In this document: positions 26,528 to 33,216 of the stretch, in pieces
Layout: each line of letters begins with the position of its first letter
Numbering within the stretch: position 1 is the first letter of the stretch
Assembly: GCA_008933805.1 (NCBI GenBank)
Contig: WBUH01000001.1
Coordinates: 372,001 to 436,000 of the forward strand
Origin: Bacteroidota bacterium
GTDB taxonomy: Bacteria; Bacteroidota; Bacteroidia; UBA8524
Length of the DNA: 64,000 nucleotides
Direction of reading: 5' to 3'
Position numbers and translations under genes: made by a program
The notes under the pieces: generated by a model
What the model was told of the DNA's origin: nothing
What the model saw: the letters and a program-made list of their open reading frames with translations, nothing else
The model's database searches: none

Positions 26528-27469
26528 ATGAAAAAGTATATAAAATACACCTTGCCTGCGTTGTTTGCTTTGACAGTTTTGCCTGCCACAGCTCAGCAAC
26601 TGGGCAGCCCTGATGAGCCGTTTACAATGAGCAGTATGATTAGCGGCATGGGCGATACCTTATTATATATTGTTTTGGGTATATCGTTGCTAATGCTGCT
26701 AATGGTAACCTATGTGTACTTTGCAGTACTTAGGTTACGTAACAAGGTGCTTTCTGAAAGCGACCCATCATACGCAGCTAAAGTTCCACAATCTACATTA
26801 GGTCTTATTTTCCATGTAAACCCCATAACTACTGATAAAGAGCGAATGCTCGACCACCAGTACGATGACATACAAGAGTTGGATAACCCCATCCCTCGTT
26901 GGTTTATGGTTTTGTTCTACAGTACTGTGGTGTTTGGAGTTATTTACTGGATTAATTACCATGTACTTGATAGCGGGAAACTGCAAAACGCAGAATATGT
27001 GGCGCAAATGGAACAAGCAAAGCAAGATTATGAGTTGTACCTGAAAACCGCCGGTGACAAGATTAATGCTGAAACAGTAACCCTGCTGACAGACAAAGAC
27101 GGAATAGCCAAGGGACTGGAGTTGTTTGCTAAAAACTGTGTGGCTTGCCACGGTAAACAGGCCGAAGGAACAAACATAGCTCCTAACCTTACCGACGAAT
27201 ATTGGATACATGGCGGCGGAGTTAAAAACGTATTCAAAACGATTACCGACGGTGTAGAGCTGAAAGGTATGAAGAGTTGGAAAAAAGAGTTTTCTCCGGT
27301 ACAAATACAGCAAATAGCCAGTTATGTGTTATCGCTGCAAGGCAGCAAACCCGCCAATGCTAAAGAACCCCAAGGGGAGAAGTGGACGGAAGGGCAAACA
27401 GCTCCTGCCGCCCCTGCTGACTCAACAGCAAAAGATACCGCTAAGACTACTTTAACATCAATGCGATAA
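26528..27469 (+). CDS. ccoP: cbb3-type cytochrome c oxidase subunit III (CcoP), single haem
   Basis: From the ATG at 26528 the protein starts with a signal-like segment (KKYIKYTLPALFALTVLPATA). Two membrane helices follow (LLYIVLGISLLMLLMVTYVYF; WFMVLFYSTVVFGVIYWINY), with PIPRWFMVLFY typical of CcoP. The periplasmic domain has one c-type haem site, CVACH at about residue 204, and a distal methionine in GMKSWKKEFSP. Proteobacterial CcoP has two haems; this one has a single site. An earlier ATG at 26483 overlaps ccoQ and lacks signal character. It transfers electrons from c-type cytochromes to CcoO. Confidence 0.94.
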   Translation: MKKYIKYTLPALFALTVLPATAQQLGSPDEPFTMSSMISGMGDTLLYIVLGISLLMLLMVTYVYFAVLRLRNKVLSESDPSYAAKVPQSTLGLIFHVNPITTDKERMLDHQYDDIQELDNPIPRWFMVLFYSTVVFGVIYWINYHVLDSGKLQNAEYVAQMEQAKQDYELYLKTAGDKINAETVTLLTDKDGIAKGLELFAKNCVACHGKQAEGTNIAPNLTDEYWIHGGGVKNVFKTITDGVELKGMKSWKKEFSPVQIQQIASYVLSLQGSKPANAKEPQGEKWTEGQTAPAAPADSTAKDTAKTTLTSMR

Positions 27470-27507
27470 GCAGATTAAAATACTCACTTGCAGCAATGCA
27501 AGTGCTT

Positions 27508-27553
27508 GGCCGGGTTGCGATTTCATTAGGGTTGTTACGCGCCCGGCCTTTTT
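27508..27553 (+). terminator. Terminator-like hairpin after ccoP
   Basis: GGCCGGG (27508-27514) pairs with CCCGGCC (27542-27548) and is followed directly by five T residues. The 27-base loop is long, so termination may be partial. A smaller hairpin (ACTTGCA with TGCAAGT) lies just before it at about 27486-27503. Confidence 0.6.
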
Positions 27554-27592
27554 CAACAATAACCCTAAACAACAACCCAACAACCCGCCTTT

Positions 27593-29026
27593 ATGTCAAA
27601 ATCATCAGTTTTTGATACCCAAACCGCCGACAATTTTCGTAACCAGCTCGGCAATACCGGCGATAAAGGCAACCGCCGATGGATTTACCCTAAAATAATA
27701 AAGGGTAAGTTCTATAAATACCGTACTTACCTTTCGTATTTCTTGCTGGCCTTTTTAGTGGCAGCACCCTTCATACGCATCAATGGCAGGCCCATGATGC
27801 TGTTTAATATCCTTGAGCGTAAATTTATTGTATTCAGCGTGCCGTTTTGGCCTCAGGATTTTATCCTGTTTGGTTTGGCAATGCTTACCCTTATTGTATT
27901 CATTGTGCTTTTTACCGCCGTTTACGGTCGCGTTTTCTGCGGATGGATTTGCCCTCAAACCATTTTCTTAGAAATGGTTTTCCGCAAGATTGAAAACCTG
28001 ATAGAAGGCAATGCCAACCAACAACGCAAACTTGATGAACAACCCTGGAACAATGAGAAGATTTTAAAGAAGGGAACAAAGCATCTTATCTTCTTTATCC
28101 TTTCGTTTTTTATCAGCAATATCTTTTTGGCCTATATAATTGGTAGCGATGAGTTGTTTAAGATTATTATCGATAACCCTGCTAACCACATTGGCGGCTT
28201 GGTGACCATACTGATTTTTACCGCCGTATTTTATTTAGTATTTAGCAAACTGCGTGAGTTTGTGTGTATCTGGGCTTGCCCTTACGGACGCTTGCAAGGT
28301 GTGTTATTGGATAAAGATAGTATTGTAGTTGCCTACGACGATGTGCGCGGTGAACCCCGCGGAAAGTTGCGCAAAGGCGATACCACCCCAAAAGGTGATT
28401 GTGTGGATTGCGGCTTGTGCGTAGACGTATGCCCCACAGGTATTGACATACGCAACGGTACACAGTTGGAATGTGTAAACTGCACCGCCTGTATTGATGC
28501 CTGCGACGGTGTAATGGATAAGATAAACAAACCACACGGACTGATTCGTTACGCATCGTTAGAGGGTATAAAATCAGGTAAAAACTTTAATTACAATACC
28601 CGCATGAAGGCATACACCGCATTGCTGGTGGTATTGGCAGGGGTATTTATCTTCCTATTGGCTACCCGCGATAGCATTGAGGCTACTGTATTGCGTGCTC
28701 CGGGCAAGATGTTTCAAGAAAACGCCACCACCGTTACCAACTTGTACAATTTTGAATTGGTGAATAAAACCTTTCACGGCGTGCCCGTAAAGTTAAGTCT
28801 TGAAAATCTCGACGGGGCAAAAATAACCTTGGTGGGTACTACCAACGGAGCAATTAATGTGGAACGGGAAGAGATATACAAAGGCACCTTTTTTATTGAG
28901 TTACCTAAAGACAAAATAACTAAGAACAAGAACGTGGTGTATGTGAAGGTGATGGCCGACGGTAAAGAAATAGACAAAATTAAAACCTCCTTTTTAGCCC
29001 CTGTAAAAACAGAACAAGCTCAATAA
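27593..29026 (+). CDS. ccoG: Cytochrome c oxidase accessory protein CcoG (polyferredoxin)
   Basis: The 477-residue protein has membrane segments in its first half, the motif CGWICPQTIF with paired cysteines, CIWACPYGRLQG, and two 4Fe-4S ferredoxin motifs (CVDCGLCVDVCPTGI and CVNCTACIDACDGV). A further helix (ALLVVLAGVFIFLLATRD) and a C-terminal immunoglobulin-like domain follow. CcoG (FixG/RdxA) reduces copper for delivery to the cbb3 oxidase. It lies between ccoP and ccoH as usual, though a terminator-like hairpin separates it from ccoP. Confidence 0.95.
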   Translation: MSKSSVFDTQTADNFRNQLGNTGDKGNRRWIYPKIIKGKFYKYRTYLSYFLLAFLVAAPFIRINGRPMMLFNILERKFIVFSVPFWPQDFILFGLAMLTLIVFIVLFTAVYGRVFCGWICPQTIFLEMVFRKIENLIEGNANQQRKLDEQPWNNEKILKKGTKHLIFFILSFFISNIFLAYIIGSDELFKIIIDNPANHIGGLVTILIFTAVFYLVFSKLREFVCIWACPYGRLQGVLLDKDSIVVAYDDVRGEPRGKLRKGDTTPKGDCVDCGLCVDVCPTGIDIRNGTQLECVNCTACIDACDGVMDKINKPHGLIRYASLEGIKSGKNFNYNTRMKAYTALLVVLAGVFIFLLATRDSIEATVLRAPGKMFQENATTVTNLYNFELVNKTFHGVPVKLSLENLDGAKITLVGTTNGAINVEREEIYKGTFFIELPKDKITKNKNVVYVKVMADGKEIDKIKTSFLAPVKTEQAQ

Positions 29027-29067
29027 GGATAGAATAGTAAACAACAACCCTAAAAATAATTACAACG

Positions 29068-29514
29068 ATGAAACTGAACTGGGGAACCGGAATAGTGATT
29101 GGCATGGTAACATTTATAACATTTATAGTAACCCTTGCCGCAAACATGATGAGCCACAAAGTAGACTTGGTGGCCAAAGACTACTACGAACAAGGTATTG
29201 AGTACGAAAAACACATTGAGCAAGTAAAAGCGGCTGATGCCTTTGGCGATGCCTTGCAAGTGAATGTAAATTACACAACCAGCCAATTAGAGGTTGTATT
29301 TCCTAAAGAGGTAGATGCTACTAAAATAGAAGGACAGGTGTATTTTTTCCGTCCTTCGGATGCTAAAACCGATTTCACCGAAACGCTAAAACCTGATGCA
29401 GACAACAGGCAATCAATACCCCTGAGCAAAATGGCAAAGGGCAACTGGCGTGTGAAACTGCAATGGAAAATGGGGGAGAAGCAGTACTTTTTTGAAAAAG
29501 AAGTAACAATATAA
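29068..29514 (+). CDS. ccoH: FixH/CcoH family protein
   Basis: A 148-residue protein with one N-terminal membrane helix (WGTGIVIGMVTFITFIVTLA) followed by VDLVAKDYYEQGIEYEK, the hallmark of FixH proteins, and an extracytoplasmic beta domain. CcoH assists stable assembly of the cbb3 complex. It follows ccoG by 41 bases in the standard order. Confidence 0.93.
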   Translation: MKLNWGTGIVIGMVTFITFIVTLAANMMSHKVDLVAKDYYEQGIEYEKHIEQVKAADAFGDALQVNVNYTTSQLEVVFPKEVDATKIEGQVYFFRPSDAKTDFTETLKPDADNRQSIPLSKMAKGNWRVKLQWKMGEKQYFFEKEVTI

Positions 29515-29535
29515 TGTGATTAAGACCCTACCACC

Positions 29536-30240
29536 ATGCTATACCTCACAGCATTTATAACAGGATTATTAGGCAGCTTTCACTGCTTGGGTATGTGCGG
29601 ACCCATTGCCCTTATTGCGCCCGTAGGTCAAAACAGGGGGCAGTTTGTAGCCGGCAGGTTGGTGTATAATAGCGGTCGCATTTTTACCTATGCCACTATT
29701 GGCTTGCTGATAGGCGCTTTTGGACAAGGCCTGCAATTGGCCGGCATACAACAATACATCTCAATTATTACCGGTGTATTGTTGTTGCTATACGCCATTG
29801 TAAAAATTACGGGTATTCGTTTGTCCGACAAAAACAATACAATAAGTGCTTATAGCCAGCGCATACAAAAACTGTTTGCCAAGTTTATAACCAAGCCCGG
29901 CTTGGGGGCTCAGTTTGCAGTAGGTATGATAAACGGTTTGCTGCCTTGCGGGTTGGTATATCTGGCACTTGCGGGTGCAGCAACTACCACCCATGCACTG
30001 CAAGGGGCTGCGTTTATGGCATTGTTTGGTTTGGGCACATTACCCATGATGCTCGCAGTATCCTTTACCTCAAGATGGGTAACGCAAGGCGTACGTACCA
30101 CCATCCTTAAAACCATTCCTTATTTTGTGGCAGTAGTTGCGGTACTGTTTATCGTAAGGGGAATGAATTTGGGCGTACCTTATTTAAGCCCTAAAATAAA
30201 TACTCATAATCAAATGGAGTGTTGCGAAAAGCCTCAATAA
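29536..30240 (+). CDS. TauE/SafE-like (UreH-type) membrane protein of the cbb3 cluster
   Basis: The 234-residue protein has about six hydrophobic segments and two internal repeats, each marked by a glycine/cysteine motif: GSFHCLGMCGPIALI near the start and NGLLPCGLVYLALAG at about residue 137. This is the sulfite exporter TauE/SafE (COG2836-like) family often found at the end of cco clusters. A part in copper or thiol handling during oxidase assembly is inferred from context. The short tail ending MECCEKPQ could bind metal. It starts 21 bases after ccoH. Confidence 0.85.
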   Translation: MLYLTAFITGLLGSFHCLGMCGPIALIAPVGQNRGQFVAGRLVYNSGRIFTYATIGLLIGAFGQGLQLAGIQQYISIITGVLLLLYAIVKITGIRLSDKNNTISAYSQRIQKLFAKFITKPGLGAQFAVGMINGLLPCGLVYLALAGAATTTHALQGAAFMALFGLGTLPMMLAVSFTSRWVTQGVRTTILKTIPYFVAVVAVLFIVRGMNLGVPYLSPKINTHNQMECCEKPQ

Positions 30241-30272
30241 GCCTTCTTTTCTTAATAAATACCGCCTTTTCC

Positions 30273-30315
30273 TGATTTTCATCATATTTCTTGTGGTAGC
30301 ACGGGTTGATTTTTG
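30273..30315 (+). promoter_or_regulatory. FNR-type palindrome and -7 element upstream of the kinase/regulator pair
   Basis: TGAT-TTTC-ATCA (30273-30284, centre 30278.5) is followed by GATTTTTG (30308-30315; one mismatch to TAnnTTTG). The centre-to-G distance is 36.5 bp, identical to the other sites. It implies that the regulator controls its own synthesis. Confidence 0.7.
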
Positions 30316-30341
30316 AAGATTAAGTTTTTCTGAAAAACCGT

Positions 30342-31589
30342 ATGTTTGGGCGTACATCCTACCATATTGAAAAAATGAATAATGCCGAAGGGTTAGAAGC
30401 CCTGTTTGAATACGCTACCGAAGGTATCTTAGTTACTAACAGTGTAGGGGACATCATCAGAGTGAACCCTGCGACAGAAAGACTCTTTGGATACGAGAAA
30501 GGTGAGCTTATCGGAAAGCCCGTTGAGTTGCTGGTACCAATGAGGCACAGAGGTACCCACGTAGCCAATCGCGAGAAATATTACGGCGGTCCCCACCCAC
30601 GTTCAATGGGTATCGGCCTTGATTTGAACGGAAAACGTAAAGACAACAGTGAGTTTCCGCTTGAAATAAGCCTGAGTCCGTTTACTTCCGGCGGAGAAAC
30701 TTTTGTGATTGCGTTTATAGTGGATATAACCCTGCGTAAAATAGCAGAGGATAAGCTGAAAAACTACTCGATTGAGTTGGAGAAGCAAGTGGAAGACCGC
30801 ACCATGATTTTGCGCGAAGCCATTAGTGAGCTAGAAAAAACCAAAGAAGAATTACACGAAGCCTTACAAAACGAAAAGAAACTGAACGACCTTAAATCAA
30901 GGTTTGTATCATTGGTTTCGCATGAGTTTCGTACCCCGCTGGCAGGCATATTGTCCTCACTTTCGTTGGTACGTAAATATGGGGAACTGAATGAGCCCGA
31001 TAAGCAGGTGAAACACATTGCCCGTATCAAAGAATCAGTAAACAGCCTTACTGATATCTTGAACGATATGCTATCAATCAGCAAACTCGAAGAAGGCAAA
31101 GTGGTTGCTAATCCTGAGCTTGTTAAGTTTAGAGAGTTTACGATGGACATTGTGAATGACTTGCAGGCATTGGCCAAAACCGACCAGAAAATCGCATACA
31201 CTCATACCGGCGAAGAAGAGTTGTTGATTGATAAGAAAATCAAACGGCACATCCTGTTCAACCTGGTTTCAAATGCCATTAAGTTTTCACCCGAAGGAGC
31301 CACAATACAAGTAACCTCTGCGGCAGATGATAATGGCTTGACGCTGTTAGTGAAGGATGAAGGTATAGGCATATCGCCTGAAGATCAGAAGCATTTGTTT
31401 GAGCGGTTTTTTAGAGGGCACAACGTTACCAACATACAAGGCACGGGCCTTGGGTTAAATATTGTATTAAAATATGTTGAGATGCTGAACGGTACTATTG
31501 ACGTAGACAGCGAATTAAACAAAGGCACCACTTTTATTATAAAATTCCCAAAACATAACGGCCATGAGCAAGACAATACTACTAATTGA
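30342..31589 (+). CDS. Soluble PAS-domain sensor histidine kinase
   Basis: The 415-residue kinase has no membrane segment. A PAS domain (about 14-135; GILVTNSVGDIIRVNPATERLFGY split, then GKRKDNSEFPLEISLSPF) is followed by a coiled-coil linker, a HisKA domain with the phosphorylated His194 in LVSHEFRTPLAGIL, and an HATPase domain with the N box LVSNAIKFSP, the G1 box DEGIGISPED and the G2 box GTGLGLNIV. It overlaps the following response regulator by 26 bases, so the two are a cognate pair. Location beyond the cbb3 genes and an upstream FNR-type site suggest a role in oxygen or redox control. The PAS ligand is unknown. Confidence 0.93.
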   Translation: MFGRTSYHIEKMNNAEGLEALFEYATEGILVTNSVGDIIRVNPATERLFGYEKGELIGKPVELLVPMRHRGTHVANREKYYGGPHPRSMGIGLDLNGKRKDNSEFPLEISLSPFTSGGETFVIAFIVDITLRKIAEDKLKNYSIELEKQVEDRTMILREAISELEKTKEELHEALQNEKKLNDLKSRFVSLVSHEFRTPLAGILSSLSLVRKYGELNEPDKQVKHIARIKESVNSLTDILNDMLSISKLEEGKVVANPELVKFREFTMDIVNDLQALAKTDQKIAYTHTGEEELLIDKKIKRHILFNLVSNAIKFSPEGATIQVTSAADDNGLTLLVKDEGIGISPEDQKHLFERFFRGHNVTNIQGTGLGLNIVLKYVEMLNGTIDVDSELNKGTTFIIKFPKHNGHEQDNTTN

Positions 31590-32625
31590 AGATAACGAAC
31601 TGATACGCGAAAATACTGCCGAAATACTTGAGTTAGCAGGATACAATGCGGTTGTGGCTGTTAACGGAAAGGAAGGCATTGAGTTGGTGCATAAACAAAA
31701 GCCCGACTTAATAATATGTGATATTATGATGCCCGTTTTAGATGGGTACGGTGTGTTGCACCTGCTATCTAAAAACGAAGAAACGGCAAGCATTCCGTTT
31801 ATATTTTTGACGGCAAAGGCCGAGCGCAGCGATTTTAGAAAAGGGATGGAAATGGGTGCCGATGATTACCTTACCAAGCCTTTTGATGATATTGAGTTGT
31901 TGAGCGCGGTGGAAAGCCGATTGAAGAAAGGCGAGTTGCTTAAAAAAGAGTTTACCAAAAATATTGACGGGCTTACGGATTTCTTCTCTACCGCACGTGA
32001 GTTTGAAGATTTGAAAAAACTATCGGAGAACAAAGAACTGCGCCGTTGCAAGAAGAAGGAAGTAATATACAACGAAGACAATTATCCCAAGGGCATTTAC
32101 TTTATTAACTCGGGTAAGGTGAAAACCTACCGTACAAATGATGACGGTAAGGAGTTTATAACAGGGTTGTTTGGTGCAGGTGATTTTTTTGGATACCTGC
32201 CTTTACTTGAAGACAGTAAATATGCTGATACTGCATCAGCCTTAGAAGATGCTGAAATATACCTGATACCTAAGGATGATTTCTTTTCGCTGCTTACCAA
32301 CAATAGCGGCGTGGCGCGTAAGTTTATAAGAATGCTGTCAGGCAGTTTGCAAGAGAAAGAAGAACGTTTATTAAAGCTGGCGTATAACTCGGTACGCAAA
32401 CGGGTGGCCGAGGCTTTGGTGGCCATTTACCACCGCTATAACACCAATAACGAAGAGCATTTCAGTATCAATCTTTCTCGCGAAGATTTAGCCGGTATTG
32501 TAGGTACATCGCAAGAAACAGCTATCCGAACTCTAAGTGATTTTAAGGATGAAAACCTGATAGCAATCAAAGCCGGCAAAATTGATATTCTGAATTTAGA
32601 CAAGCTGGCTGCATTAAAGAACTGA
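31564..32625 (+). CDS. Response regulator fused to a Crp/Fnr transcription factor
   Basis: The 353-residue protein joins three parts. Residues 1-125 are a receiver domain (phosphoacceptor Asp53 in CDIMMPVLDG, Thr83, Lys105). Residues about 140-265 are a cyclic-nucleotide-binding-like jelly roll (YPKGIYFINSGKVKTYR, GLFGAGDFFGYLPLLE). Residues about 275-345 are a Crp-type winged helix with recognition helix SQETAIRTL, whose Glu318 and Arg322 occupy the positions that read TGA half-sites in Crp and Fnr. There is no Fnr-like cysteine cluster, so oxygen is not sensed by Fe-S here. Signal entry by phosphorylation from the upstream PAS kinase is likely. It is the only Crp/Fnr protein in the window. 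Confidence 0.93.
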   Translation: MSKTILLIEDNELIRENTAEILELAGYNAVVAVNGKEGIELVHKQKPDLIICDIMMPVLDGYGVLHLLSKNEETASIPFIFLTAKAERSDFRKGMEMGADDYLTKPFDDIELLSAVESRLKKGELLKKEFTKNIDGLTDFFSTAREFEDLKKLSENKELRRCKKKEVIYNEDNYPKGIYFINSGKVKTYRTNDDGKEFITGLFGAGDFFGYLPLLEDSKYADTASALEDAEIYLIPKDDFFSLLTNNSGVARKFIRMLSGSLQEKEERLLKLAYNSVRKRVAEALVAIYHRYNTNNEEHFSINLSREDLAGIVGTSQETAIRTLSDFKDENLIAIKAGKIDILNLDKLAALKN

Positions 32626-32665
32626 CCCTTCAGGCAAAAGATTGATTATTCTCAATGCTGACGGC

Positions 32666-32708
32666 TGATATTTATCATAGTTAGGCAGCTAAAGCCATTT
32701 TAACTTTG
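32666..32708 (+). promoter_or_regulatory. FNR-type palindrome and -7 element upstream of the 32783 gene
   Basis: TGAT-ATTT-ATCA (32666-32677, centre 32671.5) precedes an exact -7 element TAACTTTG (32701-32708) with the same 36.5-bp centre-to-G distance seen at three other promoters of the locus. Confidence 0.75.
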
Positions 32709-32782
32709 TATTGTAGCCCATACAATTGGGTAATGATTGCCTTATTTTTTAAGGAAACACAAGGAGTATAAAGAATACTAAG

Positions 32783-33193
32783 ATGGTAATTACTATAAAC
32801 GATACTACTAGGATACAGCATATAAAAGAGGAGTTTAACTTGTTGTTTCCTTACCTGAAAATTGAGTTTTTCAGCAAACCCCACCATTTGGGCGAAGGCT
32901 CGCCTAAAATGCAGATTACCTCAGAGAATAGAACGTTGGGTGAGTGTAGGAGCAAGCATAACAGCGGGTTGATTGAAATTGACCCGATGATGGCCGTTGC
33001 TGATTTAGAGCGGGCATTTAGCGATAACTACGGATTGAACATACAGGTTTTTAGAAAATCAGGGAAGGTGTGGCTTGAAACTACCGTTACCGATAAATGG
33101 AGTTTAAAGGAGCAAAACGCCCAAGGTGAGTTGGTGACCCAACACATGACAAGGCAAGAAAATATAAATGCTGTTAACGATGAAATACAATAA
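32783..33193 (+). CDS. Conserved-looking small soluble protein, unknown function, FNR-type site upstream
   Basis: The 136-residue protein has no signal peptide or membrane segment. It starts with an alpha/beta stretch (IQHIKEEFNLLFPYLKIEFF), has a central LGECRSKHNSGLIEIDPMM and FRKSGKVWLETTVTDKWSL, and ends in a charged tail. Similar small proteins seem widespread in Bacteroidota, from memory, without an assigned role. It follows the receiver-Crp gene in the same direction but has its own promoter with an FNR-type site, so it probably belongs to the low-oxygen regulon. Confidence 0.75.
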   Translation: MVITINDTTRIQHIKEEFNLLFPYLKIEFFSKPHHLGEGSPKMQITSENRTLGECRSKHNSGLIEIDPMMAVADLERAFSDNYGLNIQVFRKSGKVWLETTVTDKWSLKEQNAQGELVTQHMTRQENINAVNDEIQ

Positions 33194-33216
33194 GCATTGC
33201 CTGTAAATACACAGGA

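Noticed and set aside
31564-32625. Oxygen-sensing Fnr proper
   Set aside because: Only two cysteines are present (Cys52 in the receiver and one in the linker), so the four-cysteine Fe-S site of Fnr is missing.
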